Assembly: GCA_035445085.1 (NCBI GenBank)
Contig: DAOMQA010000026.1
Location: 1 to 25,124 of the forward strand
DNA from: JBDHXE01 sp035445085
Lineage (GTDB): Bacteria > Bacteroidota > Ignavibacteria > Kapaibacteriales > UBA2268
Direction: 5' to 3'
DNA length: 25,124 bases
In this document: positions 15,299-23,093 of the stretch, piece by piece
How the letters are laid out: each line of letters starts with the position of its first letter
Position numbering within the stretch: the first letter of the stretch is position 1
Position numbers and translations under genes: made by a program
The notes under the pieces: model-generated
What the model was told of the DNA's origin: nothing
Databases searched by the model: none
What the model saw: only the letters and a program-made list of their open reading frames with translations

Positions 15299-16078
15299 CT
15301 AGCTACCAATATATCTATCGAGAAATTCAACAACTATTTTATCTGTAGAGCTTCTCATTTCACTTGGTGTACCGTAGAAAATTAGCTTCCCATCGTTAAG
15401 CATTGCCACTTTGTGAGCTACTTTAAATACGGAGAACATATCATGGGTAATTATTACTGATGTTACACCAATTTTGTCGGCTATATCTTTAATCATAATA
15501 TCAATCTGTTCGGAAGTTACAGGGTCTAAGCCAGTAGTCGGTTCATCATAGAAAATATATTTTGGGCTACCAACTAATGCTCTAGCTACGCCTACTCTTT
15601 TTCTCATACCACCAGACAAATCAGAAGGCTTCTTGTTTGAAATAATATCCCACTCTTTTATAAATGATGTTTCTTGAGAATACTTTAAATCCGGTAGTAA
15701 ATCTACAGCTGATAGCACTCTTATTGCTTCTTGTTTCATTTTTGTCAAGTCTCGTTCGCCATCTTCATAAAGACTAAGAACAAGATTTTCAAAAACAGTC
15801 ATAGAATCAAATAAAGCAGCACCTTGGAAGACGTATCCCATAGTTTTTCTTATACTAAATAGCTCATTTTTTGTAAGTTGGTCTATACGTTGCCCATCAA
15901 CCTTTACATAGCCTTTATCTGGGTTTAATAAGCCAACTATATGCTTAAGCATAACGCTTTTGCCAGTGCCTGATTTGCCAATTATACAAAACGATTCGCC
16001 GTCGGCAATACTCATCGAAACACCATTAAGAACTACTTTGCTGCCAAAACTTTTGTGCATATCTACAATTTCTATCAT
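15299..16078 (-). CDS. Mla-type ABC transporter ATPase (phospholipid transport)
   Basis: ATPase of an MlaF-like ABC system that moves phospholipids between inner and outer membranes. The 259 residues have Walker A GKSGTGKS (34-41), followed by the family's VMLKHIVGLL; Q-loop in GYVFQGAALFDSMTVFENL; signature LSGGM (154-158); Walker B YIFYDEPTTGLDPVTSEQI (from 174); and the switch histidine in ITHDM (200-204). The GTGKSV-KHI and FQGAALFDSM blocks are characteristic of MlaF. From memory of the family, the segment before the signature (about 128-150) is about a dozen residues longer than usual. The gene starts 4 bases after the murF stop, so the two are probably one transcript. The usual MlaE permease and MlaD substrate-binding genes are not beside it. 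Confidence 0.88.
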   Translation of the reverse strand: MIEIVDMHKSFGSKVVLNGVSMSIADGESFCIIGKSGTGKSVMLKHIVGLLNPDKGYVKVDGQRIDQLTKNELFSIRKTMGYVFQGAALFDSMTVFENLVLSLYEDGERDLTKMKQEAIRVLSAVDLLPDLKYSQETSFIKEWDIISNKKPSDLSGGMRKRVGVARALVGSPKYIFYDEPTTGLDPVTSEQIDIMIKDIADKIGVTSVIITHDMFSVFKVAHKVAMLNDGKLIFYGTPSEMRSSTDKIVVEFLDRYIGS

Positions 16079-16082
16079 ATAA

Positions 16083-17486
16083 TTATTTGCTCTCTGGTCT
16101 TAATAATTCTATAACTTCTTCCATCTTCATTCCACGCGATCCTTTTACTAATATAACCAATCCATCATTAAGTACATGCTGAACAAAACTAACAATGTCT
16201 TCTTTATTTTCAAATACAGTAACGTTATTAGAATATTCGTACATTTCAAAGGCATTATTCATATCATTGCCTATAAGGCAAACTATATCCGCAGAGTTAG
16301 CAGCGCAGTTAATTATACTATGGTGTTCCTCAATCGACGTATCGCCTAATTCTCGCATATCACCAAGAATAGCAATTTTAGTTTTGCTAGTATTAAGCAA
16401 TTTTAAATTTTCAAGTGCCAGCTCCATCGATGCCGGGTTTGCATTATAACAATCATTAATAATTGTGAGACTGTTATAATTTTCGATAGCCATTCTACCG
16501 TAGCTATGAAGTAAATCTTGATTAAAGTTTTCGAGTCCTTTCGTAATTTGCTCTGGACTAAGGCCAAATTCAAAGCCAACAGCTACTGCCGCAATTGCAT
16601 TTTTGGCAGTACCAATACCAAAAGTGTTAAGTTTAATTGTAGTAATAAAATCGGAGTATTTAATTTTGAGAGTAGGCTTTAAATTATCGTCTAATTCAAT
16701 TTCCGCAGATACTTCAGCATCTTTACTTGTTCCATAAGTCATAAACTTATCAAGAATATGACCATAGTTTTTTAATCTTTCGTCGTCATAATTGACGAAA
16801 GCAAAGCCCCCATCTCTTACTTCTCCAAATATTGCAGTCTCTTCGTACTCCACTCCATCTATATCTTGCAAAAATTCAAGATGTTCTTTGCCAATATTAG
16901 TGATGAGTGCATTGTCAGGCTGGCAAATTTTGCCTAATTGATATATTTCGCCGGGTTGGTTTGTTCCTAATTCTAATACAGCTATATCATAAGTCTCGTT
17001 CATCGATAGTAGCATAAGTGGTACACCAAGTAAATTATTATAGTTCTCGAATGTTTTTAGTACTTTCAGTTTTTCGCCTAATACGCTTGCTATCATTTCT
17101 TTTGTAGTGGTTTTGCCATTAGAGCCGCACACTGCTATAATTGGATATTCAAATCTATTACGATGATAATTAGCTAACTGCCCTAATGCCTCTATAGTAT
17201 CATTACATAATATAAATGGCTTATCTTCAAATTCAGGCTTGTTTTTATCGTACCAATATTTATGAACTATACAAAGTGAAGCTCCATTTAAAAAGGCTTC
17301 ATTAACTTTAGAATGTGCATCTATATTCTCGCCAATCAGCGCTATAAATATAGAACCTTCTTTTACTTGGCGTGAATCAATAACTACATCGTTTGTGTGA
17401 ATATTATGAGGCACATTTATTAATTTATCTTCTCCAAAAATGACAAATAAATCACTATAACTGAATGATGCTTGATTTTGAATCAT
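16083..17486 (-). CDS. murF: UDP-MurNAc-tripeptide--D-Ala-D-Ala ligase MurF
   Basis: Cytosolic ATP-dependent ligase adding D-Ala-D-Ala to the UDP-MurNAc-tripeptide, the last cytoplasmic step of peptidoglycan precursor synthesis. The 467 residues show the three Mur ligase domains. The N-terminal substrate domain includes VVIDSRQVKEGSIFIALIGE. The central ATPase domain has GSNGKTTTKE (121-130), ENYNNLLGVPLMLL and LELGTNQPGEI (171-181). The C-terminal domain has IINDCYNANPASMELAL, then AILGDMRELG. DCYNANP and ELGTNQPGEI specify MurF rather than MurE or MurC. The start is ATG. It precedes an Mla-type ATPase by 4 bases and is divergent from the membrane-protein gene at 17582. No other mur genes are in the window, so it lies outside the usual dcw cluster. 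A near-match to the -7 box (one mismatch) lies about 17 bases upstream. Confidence 0.95.
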   Translation of the reverse strand: MIQNQASFSYSDLFVIFGEDKLINVPHNIHTNDVVIDSRQVKEGSIFIALIGENIDAHSKVNEAFLNGASLCIVHKYWYDKNKPEFEDKPFILCNDTIEALGQLANYHRNRFEYPIIAVCGSNGKTTTKEMIASVLGEKLKVLKTFENYNNLLGVPLMLLSMNETYDIAVLELGTNQPGEIYQLGKICQPDNALITNIGKEHLEFLQDIDGVEYEETAIFGEVRDGGFAFVNYDDERLKNYGHILDKFMTYGTSKDAEVSAEIELDDNLKPTLKIKYSDFITTIKLNTFGIGTAKNAIAAVAVGFEFGLSPEQITKGLENFNQDLLHSYGRMAIENYNSLTIINDCYNANPASMELALENLKLLNTSKTKIAILGDMRELGDTSIEEHHSIINCAANSADIVCLIGNDMNNAFEMYEYSNNVTVFENKEDIVSFVQHVLNDGLVILVKGSRGMKMEEVIELLRPESK

Positions 17487-17547
17487 TATTATCTCTAAAT
17501 TACAAATATTAATATTATTTTGACGGTTTCTTATATGATAAATTTAG

Positions 17548-17555
17548 TATTTTTG
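17548..17555 (+). promoter_or_regulatory. TAnnTTTG -7 box upstream of the membrane-protein gene
   Basis: TATTTTTG is an exact match to the Bacteroidota -7 consensus, 26 bases before the TTG start at 17582. A TTTG lies at 17519-17522, but the 25-base spacing is longer than the usual 19 or so. Confidence 0.4.
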
Positions 17556-17581
17556 TTGATTAATTTTATTAAGGAAAAGAA

Positions 17582-18124
17582 TTGAAGCGAGAATATATAA
17601 TTAAAAGCATGATAACAATATGTTTAATCTCATTCGCAATATATTTTGGTGTGAGTATAGCCAAATCTGCTATATTTTATGATATGTATAATTTAAATAC
17701 AGTTTCAGGGCATTTAGTTCAAAGAGCAGATATAAATACTAATGAATTAAGTCGCTCTATTTATCATTATTTCCAATTAACTTCCTATACATCAATTTCT
17801 TATTGTGTTTATTTAGTATCTTTAATTATTATTTTATTACTCAATAAAGGTAAAATTAAAGAAAATGGCTGGCTATTTATGATTGCTGTATTATCATTAA
17901 TTTTTTCCCCTTTTGAGTTATATATTGTATATAAAGATGTAGATATTAGCTCCATGATATTTTGGGGTAAGAGTTTAGACATTAATTCAAGTAAAATCTT
18001 AGATTATATGAGTTTTCGTTCAAATTCAGAATATAGTTTAATTAGTAGTTTATCATTTTTATCACAAATTACTATATTCATTTTCGCAGTATTTAAGCCA
18101 TTAAATCAAAATATCAATAAATAG
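17582..18124 (+). CDS. Four-helix membrane protein, function unknown
   Basis: I do not recognise this 180-residue protein. It has four predicted membrane segments, at about residues 9-29, 70-88, 96-117 and 154-171. Two connecting stretches (30-69 and 118-153) contain many polar residues and look like soluble loops. No catalytic motif or lipobox is visible. The start is TTG, chosen because a Shine-Dalgarno AAGGA (17571-17575) lies 6 bases upstream and a -7 box just beyond. The next methionine, Met10, would cut into the first helix. It is followed after 55 bases by the YbbR-like gene, which has its own -7 box, and is divergent from murF. The neighbours suggest an envelope role, but that is only inference from position. 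Confidence 0.75.
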   Translation: MKREYIIKSMITICLISFAIYFGVSIAKSAIFYDMYNLNTVSGHLVQRADINTNELSRSIYHYFQLTSYTSISYCVYLVSLIIILLLNKGKIKENGWLFMIAVLSLIFSPFELYIVYKDVDISSMIFWGKSLDINSSKILDYMSFRSNSEYSLISSLSFLSQITIFIFAVFKPLNQNINK

Positions 18125-18149
18125 CTTCGTAAGTTTCAATTATAAACAT

Positions 18150-18157
18150 TATATTTG
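18150..18157 (+). promoter_or_regulatory. TAnnTTTG -7 box upstream of the YbbR-like gene
   Basis: TATATTTG matches the Bacteroidota -7 consensus exactly, 22 bases before the ATG. A TTCG lies about 20 bases upstream, one base off the -33 TTTG. Confidence 0.4.
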
Positions 18158-18179
18158 GGTAGAGCAAAAGTATAGAGAT

Positions 18180-19148
18180 ATGAATTTAAAAGAAACAATA
18201 GGAATTTTTAAAAAGAAATCATTTTTGGTTTCCTTATTATTTGCTATTGCCTTATGGCTCTATACTTCATTTAATTCAGTATATAAGTATTATACCACCG
18301 TACCATTTAGCATCGTACTACCACAATCTCGCGCTATTGAAAATGATTTACCAAAAACATTTACCGTTTCTATTCAAGGAACGGGTTGGAATTTATTAAA
18401 TTTAAATGTTTTCAACAACTCAAAGCGTATATTTATAGATTGGTCCAATAAAGATATTAAGGATAGCAATGTAATTATAACGAGAACAGATTTTCTTAAA
18501 GGTATACAATCAATGGAGGGAGTACAAGTAGAAGAAATTTCTCCTGAATTTATAACAATTAAAACGGGTAAAATCACGAGTAAAAAAGTTCCTATAATCA
18601 ATAAAGTAAGAATATTTCCTAATGGTAATTTCAACTTAATTGGAAAAATTATTTTAATACCAGACAGTGTAGAAATTAGCGGAAATGAAAGTTTATTATC
18701 TACTATCAATAGTTGGAAAACTGAATACGTAGAGTATCGTGATATTACCAAGCCGTTACGAGCAGATGTTAATTTAAGTGATACATTAAATGGCATTGTT
18801 AGATTAAGTAGAAACAAGGTAGATTTTTATAGTGATATACAGCAATTAGCTGATATTGAAGTACCTGATATAGAAGTAAGTATTAAAGGTGGGAACTTGC
18901 CTAAAGATAGCTACTTGTATCCTCCTCAAATAAGTATAGTAATTCAGAGTGGAATAAATGAGATAGAAAAATTAGATAGAAGTAAAATAGTTGCTTCTAT
19001 TGATATTAATAATATCATAAACGACTCTACAGGTGTCATTATGCCCAAAATTGACTTGCCTGCTGGATTCACACTTGTAAGGATAGACCCAGCCTTAATT
19101 TATCACTATAAGGTAAATAAGATAAAGAATTTAAGTCAAATACAATAG
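18180..19148 (+). CDS. YbbR-like (CdaR-type) membrane-anchored protein
   Basis: The 322 residues start with a short basic cytoplasmic segment (KKKS), one membrane helix (about 14-31, VSLLFAIALWLYTSF), then a long extracytoplasmic beta-rich region. The ALWLY ending of the helix followed by strand repeats of the type ...PKTFTVSIQGTGWNLL... and ...PDSVEISGNESLLSTINSWKTEYVEYRDITKP... are typical of YbbR domains. In Firmicutes such a protein (CdaR) modulates the diadenylate cyclase CdaA; no cyclase gene is adjacent here. In FCB bacteria the role of these proteins is not established. It may be expressed with the upstream four-helix membrane-protein gene. It ends one base before the convergent pyrF, without a visible terminator. 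Confidence 0.8.
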   Translation: MNLKETIGIFKKKSFLVSLLFAIALWLYTSFNSVYKYYTTVPFSIVLPQSRAIENDLPKTFTVSIQGTGWNLLNLNVFNNSKRIFIDWSNKDIKDSNVIITRTDFLKGIQSMEGVQVEEISPEFITIKTGKITSKKVPIINKVRIFPNGNFNLIGKIILIPDSVEISGNESLLSTINSWKTEYVEYRDITKPLRADVNLSDTLNGIVRLSRNKVDFYSDIQQLADIEVPDIEVSIKGGNLPKDSYLYPPQISIVIQSGINEIEKLDRSKIVASIDINNIINDSTGVIMPKIDLPAGFTLVRIDPALIYHYKVNKIKNLSQIQ

Positions 19149-19149
19149 T

Positions 19150-19974
19150 CTAACTAATCTTTCCGGATATTATTCTAAATTGTAAATCATTTATCATATT
19201 ACGATAATACTCGGCTCTTTCCCTTGCTTTTTCGGCAAAGTCGTTTTCTTGAGATTGATAAATAATGTCGCGTGATACATTAATAATAAAGTTTCTCTTT
19301 TTATTATTTATCAGAACATTTTCTAAATCTCCACCTTGTGTACCGATTCCTGGTATTAATAAGTAATTATTACGAGCTACCTTCCTTATTTCACTTATAT
19401 CATTAGGATGGGTTGCACCCGCTACAAAACCAATTTGCTCTTCGCTTTCCTCGCTTACAAATCGTCTGATTACTTTTAAATACAAAGGCTCATCTTCAAC
19501 AATTAATCTTTGAAAATCAGATGACGATGGGTTTGAAGTTAGAGCCAATATAAAAGATATTTTATCTTTATAATCAAGAAATGGCTTAAGAGAATCATAG
19601 CCCATATAAGGAGATAATGTAATAGAGTCGAATTTAAATTCGTGAAATATTGCATTAGCATACGCCGCAGAAGAATTACCAATATCACCACGCTTAGCAT
19701 CGGCAATAGTAAATATATTTTTGGGTATATACTGAATAATTTTGTACAAGCTCTCTATACCACGTATCCCATACTGTTCAAAAAAGGCAAAATTAATCTT
19801 ATATGATGAAACTAAATCGGAAGTTGCATCAATTATAGAACAACTAAAATTATATATCCCATTTAAGTCCCCTTGTAAATAAGCAGGTAATTTACTTAAT
19901 TGTGGGTCCAAGCCAATACATAACTTAGATTCATTTGTTGTTTCTATTAACGCTATTTTTTCATAAGCAGTCAT
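19150..19974 (-). CDS. pyrF: Orotidine 5'-phosphate decarboxylase PyrF
   Basis: Decarboxylates OMP to UMP, the last step of de novo pyrimidine synthesis. At 274 residues it belongs to the longer bacterial type of the family; the E. coli-type enzyme is about 240. Visible blocks are LCIGLDPQL (18-26), KINFAFFEQYG (59-69), the catalytic ADAKRGDIGNS (91-101) with Asp92, Lys94 and Asp97, SPYMGYDSL, and the phosphate-binding region LLIPGIGTQGGD. The start ATG overlaps the stop of the upstream M48 gene by one base (TAATG), so translation is probably coupled. Other pyr genes are not in the window. Confidence 0.95.
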   Translation of the reverse strand: MTAYEKIALIETTNESKLCIGLDPQLSKLPAYLQGDLNGIYNFSCSIIDATSDLVSSYKINFAFFEQYGIRGIESLYKIIQYIPKNIFTIADAKRGDIGNSSAAYANAIFHEFKFDSITLSPYMGYDSLKPFLDYKDKISFILALTSNPSSSDFQRLIVEDEPLYLKVIRRFVSEESEEQIGFVAGATHPNDISEIRKVARNNYLLIPGIGTQGGDLENVLINNKKRNFIINVSRDIIYQSQENDFAEKARERAEYYRNMINDLQFRIISGKIS

Positions 19975-20795
19975 TAGTTAAATCTCCCTTTAAATTGTAA
20001 ATATCTTGTAGTAAATAAATTAGATTCATTTGGAGGCATCAGATTAGCAGCAACTATCATTTGATTTAAAGCGTCGATTCTCTTTTGGTCCAAGGGGTGT
20101 GTCGAAAATAGTTCTTGCAAACTACTATTATTCGATTGGCTGTTCATTTTTTCAAAAAAGAATTTTCCAGCACCAGGGTACCAAATAGATGCCTGCAAAT
20201 ATTTAAATGAGTATTCATCGGAATCATATTCATCTTCTCGGCTATTATACATTAAGGCTAAACCTGAAAACATATTAGATGCAATTGCTTCTAAAGTTGA
20301 AGGTGAATTGCCAAGAACAACAGCTAATAAGGTTTGTAATCCATATTCCTTTGTCATTCTATTAGTTGCATGTCTGCGTTCTGCATGCGCAATCTCGTGA
20401 GCTAAAATAGCGGCTAAGGTAGCTTCATTATCTATAAATTTTAATAAACCTTTGTAAACATATATATACCCACCGGGGGTAGCAAAAGCATTAATAGTAT
20501 TAGTATTTATTAAGGTAACCTTATATACAAACTTATTTTTATATTTAACTTCTGGTGAGTTAAGTATTTGATTTACAATATTCTGAACATAGCTTGTAGC
20601 TTCTACATCATTCAAAATAGGATATTCGCTTGGACTCGCTTTTATTTGTTGGTCTAATTGCGATCCTAATTGTATGTCGTCTTCTATACTAAAAACATTT
20701 ATATTATTTAGAGGGTTTTCGCTACATTGGTTAAACGAAAACACTGAAATAATAGCAATAACACATGACAAAATAAACTTTTTATACATATTCAT
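19974..20795 (-). CDS. M48-family zinc metalloprotease, exported
   Basis: A secreted peptidase of the BepA/Oma1-like M48 group, which degrades or refolds envelope proteins. The 273 residues have an N-terminal hydrophobic signal (about 5-21) with a weak lipobox ending FNQC (Cys24), so it is periplasmic and possibly a lipoprotein. The zinc site is HEIAH (133-137), with the third ligand probably Glu189 in SREDEYDSD; the usual AD after this glutamate reads SD here. STHPLDQKRIDAL near residue 232 is a hallmark of the family. No TPR repeats follow, unlike BepA. Three neighbours lie in the same direction: truA 50 bases upstream and pyrF overlapping by one base. A -7 box in the gap to truA suggests its own promoter. 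Confidence 0.9.
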   Translation of the reverse strand: MNMYKKFILSCVIAIISVFSFNQCSENPLNNINVFSIEDDIQLGSQLDQQIKASPSEYPILNDVEATSYVQNIVNQILNSPEVKYKNKFVYKVTLINTNTINAFATPGGYIYVYKGLLKFIDNEATLAAILAHEIAHAERRHATNRMTKEYGLQTLLAVVLGNSPSTLEAIASNMFSGLALMYNSREDEYDSDEYSFKYLQASIWYPGAGKFFFEKMNSQSNNSSLQELFSTHPLDQKRIDALNQMIVAANLMPPNESNLFTTRYLQFKGRFN

Positions 20796-20829
20796 AATTA
20801 TTAACTACCAAATTTGCCTAGTTCTGTTA

Positions 20830-20837
20830 CAAATATA
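20830..20837 (-). promoter_or_regulatory. TAnnTTTG -7 box upstream of the M48 protease
   Basis: The minus strand reads TATATTTG, an exact Bacteroidota -7 match 35 bases before the protease start, in the 50-base gap after truA. A TTTG (minus strand, 20854-20857) lies 16 bases further upstream, slightly closer than usual and inside truA. Confidence 0.4.
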
Positions 20838-20845
20838 ACATAAAA

Positions 20846-21595
20846 TTATATATCAAATTCGTCGGAGTAATAAATTTTTTCTAAAACCAAACCAGTTGGG
20901 CTAATTAGAGGGGAGTTTAGTCTTCTATCTTTTAGGTATAATGCTTGATTTACTTCTTCCATGGCTCTTTTTCCACGAGCAATGTCTACCATGGTACCAA
21001 CAATAGACCTAACCATACCATAAAGAAAATGATTAGATTTAATACGGTACATAAAACACGAAGGGCTAATCTGCTCCCACTGACTTAAAACAATATTGCA
21101 TACAGGATTAATTGTATCGGGGTTAATTTTAGAGAAAGTGGTGAAATCGGTCATCACTTTAAAGATATAAGCAGCATTAAATAATAAATCTTTATTTATT
21201 GGATATTTGATATAAGAACTAAACCTTCTATTAAATACATCTTCGTTTGTATTGATTGTAAAGCTGTACTCTCTAAATATTGCATCAAATCGTGCGTGAA
21301 ATTTATCAAAATATTTAGCATCAACTATCCTTATATCAAAAGGTAAATTATTATTTAAGGCTTTTATTAGTTGTTTTTCTTCAAGTTTAGGAGTGCCGTT
21401 ATGCGGGATAGAACATACCTGTCCGCGTGCGTGTACGCCGGCATCGGTCCGCCCAGAGCCAACGCTTGTTAGTCCATCGCCTAATACTTTGCAAAGTGAT
21501 TTATTAATTAATTCCTGAATAGTTATCGAATTAGGTTGATATTGCCAACCGCTATAATCTGTTCCATCATATTGTATTTTTAATGCTATATCCAT
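20846..21595 (-). CDS. truA: tRNA pseudouridine(38-40) synthase TruA
   Basis: Isomerises uridines 38-40 in the tRNA anticodon arm. The 249 residues match the family length. The N-terminus DIALKIQYDGTDYSGWQYQPN and GSGRTDAGVHARGQV (47-61), with catalytic Asp51, are diagnostic. FHARFDAIFREYSF and the C-terminal FLYGMVRSIVGTMVDIARGK with SPTGLVLEKIYY complete the fold. Start is the first ATG. It is divergent from the TPR gene with 130 bases between them, and heads a minus-strand run with the M48 protease and pyrF. I see no TAnnTTTG box on its own strand. Confidence 0.96.
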   Translation of the reverse strand: MDIALKIQYDGTDYSGWQYQPNSITIQELINKSLCKVLGDGLTSVGSGRTDAGVHARGQVCSIPHNGTPKLEEKQLIKALNNNLPFDIRIVDAKYFDKFHARFDAIFREYSFTINTNEDVFNRRFSSYIKYPINKDLLFNAAYIFKVMTDFTTFSKINPDTINPVCNIVLSQWEQISPSCFMYRIKSNHFLYGMVRSIVGTMVDIARGKRAMEEVNQALYLKDRRLNSPLISPTGLVLEKIYYSDEFDI

Positions 21596-21665
21596 ATTCT
21601 CTATGCTTATTATAGTTTGATATACTGTAGTTGATATTTTAATTTTATAATTTGCACTAAAATAA

Positions 21666-21673
21666 TACTTTTG
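21666..21673 (+). promoter_or_regulatory. TAnnTTTG -7 box upstream of the TPR gene
   Basis: TACTTTTG is an exact match to the Bacteroidota -7 consensus, 52 bases before the ATG in the truA divergent region. The expected -33 position reads TTTT rather than TTTG. Confidence 0.38.
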
Positions 21674-21725
21674 TTGTTTATAAGTTGTAATATAATATAT
21701 AATATTGTTGTAATAATAAAAAGTT

Positions 21726-23021
21726 ATGAGTAATCAGATAAAGGAAGCAGAGGTCTGGGTAGAACGTGGAGATGAATTTGAACGCGATAAAAATACCGAA
21801 AAAGCCTTAGAGTGCTTTACACGCGCTATTAATCTAAACCCAAGAATGGCCCATGCTTTTTTTAAAAGAGCGAATATATTTTTTAATACAAATATGTTCA
21901 AAGAAGCCTTGTCCGATTATAATAATGCAATCACCTTAAACCCTAATTTTTCCTTTGCTTATTTTAAGAGAGGAACGGTATTTTTTAATTTAAGATATTA
22001 CAACCAATCAATTGATGATTTTAATGTAGCAATAGAATTAAATCCTGACTTTTCCTTTGCTTATTTTAAGAGAGGAATGAGTTATTTTATTTTAAAGAAA
22101 TTTGATGAAGCCTTGTTAGACTTTGATAAAACTTTAGAACTAAATCCAACATATATGCCTGCCTTTTTGAATAAAGGAAACATCAAGTTTGAGCAAAGAA
22201 AGTTTGACGAAGCCGTTCAGAGTTATAGTAGAGCCTTAGAGTTAGAAGCAAAGCAAGAAAAGACTTTAGTTGCGAGGGGATTGGCATACATTCAATTAAA
22301 GCAGCACAAAAAAGCTATTAATGATTTTATATTAGCTATTGAATTAAATCCAGACTCATATTTAGCTTATAATTATAGAGGTTTAACTTATAGTAAATTG
22401 AAAGAATACGATAAAGCTATCAATGATTTTAATAATGTCCTAAAATTTAAGCCCGATTTCTTCGATGCTTATAATAATAGAGGTATTGCTCACTTTGTTA
22501 TGAAAGATTATAATGCTGCTGTTGAAGATTATACTAAAGGCATTGCTCTTAATTCTAAGTTATCTACTTTATATTTTAATAGAGCTAATGCACTTTATTA
22601 TCTAAAGGCTTTTGCCGATTCGCTTTTAGACTTTGATAAAGCCATAGAATTAGACCCAAATTTACCGCAAGTATATTATGCAAGAGGAAATTGTAGATTG
22701 CAAATTAATCAATATAAAGAGGCAATTAAGGATTTTAGCAAGGCAATAAGTTTAAATCCTAAGTATTTTAATGCTTATATTGGCAGAGGGAATTGTTATT
22801 CTAAACTGAAGTATTATAAGAAAGCTTTAGAAGATTTTACATTAGCTATTGAATTGAAACCAGATTCTCATATTGGGTATTTAAATAGAGCGATGGCATT
22901 TAAAGATGAAGGTAAAGTAGACAGGGCAGCTAAGGATTTTAATGAATTTCTTAAGTTTGTAAATCCAAACTCTAAAACTGCAGTACAAATAAAAAATTGG
23001 CTATCCAAATTAGGAAAATAA
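21726..23021 (+). CDS. Tetratricopeptide-repeat protein, 12 TPR units
   Basis: The 431 residues are almost wholly made of twelve 34-residue TPR units in one uninterrupted run (about residues 8-415). Each has the G/A-8, A/S-20 and P-32 pattern, for example RGTVFFNLRYYNQSIDDFNVAIELNPDF. The product should form a right-handed superhelix that binds other proteins. There is no signal peptide, membrane segment or catalytic domain, so it is probably cytoplasmic. TPR arrays do not reveal the partner, and I will not guess one. Units 3 and 4 share a 28-base identical DNA stretch. The start ATG lacks a clear Shine-Dalgarno. It is divergent from truA and followed after 72 bases by tyrS. Confidence 0.9.
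   Translation: MSNQIKEAEVWVERGDEFERDKNTEKALECFTRAINLNPRMAHAFFKRANIFFNTNMFKEALSDYNNAITLNPNFSFAYFKRGTVFFNLRYYNQSIDDFNVAIELNPDFSFAYFKRGMSYFILKKFDEALLDFDKTLELNPTYMPAFLNKGNIKFEQRKFDEAVQSYSRALELEAKQEKTLVARGLAYIQLKQHKKAINDFILAIELNPDSYLAYNYRGLTYSKLKEYDKAINDFNNVLKFKPDFFDAYNNRGIAHFVMKDYNAAVEDYTKGIALNSKLSTLYFNRANALYYLKAFADSLLDFDKAIELDPNLPQVYYARGNCRLQINQYKEAIKDFSKAISLNPKYFNAYIGRGNCYSKLKYYKKALEDFTLAIELKPDSHIGYLNRAMAFKDEGKVDRAAKDFNEFLKFVNPNSKTAVQIKNWLSKLGK
21948..22077 (+). repeat. 28-bp direct repeat one TPR unit apart
   Basis: Positions 21948-21975 and 22050-22077 are identical over 28 bases and lie exactly 102 bases (34 codons, one TPR) apart. They encode FSFAYFKRG plus flanking bases in units 3 and 4. 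The identity includes synonymous positions, which points to recent duplication or conversion rather than protein-level constraint alone. Confidence 0.85.
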
Positions 23022-23093
23022 TTTACTATCAATATTATTTTTTTGAACCGTTAATAATAGCTATATTTTTTAATTTAAGATAATTTGTAAAGT

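Noticed and set aside
17503..17510. -7 box for murF
   Set aside because: The minus strand reads AATATTTG, one base off TAnnTTTG, so it was not listed with the exact matches.
17520..17540. Classical sigma-70 promoter from TTGACG and TATGAT
   Set aside because: The two hexamers are only about 8 bases apart, far from the required 16-18.
18374..18817. 147-residue minus-strand open frame within the YbbR-like gene
   Set aside because: It is antisense to a gene with clear family features, with no Shine-Dalgarno or recognisable domain.
23022..23093. T-box or other leader before tyrS
   Set aside because: The gap is only 72 bases, with no T-box consensus or stable stem. It is too short for such a riboswitch.
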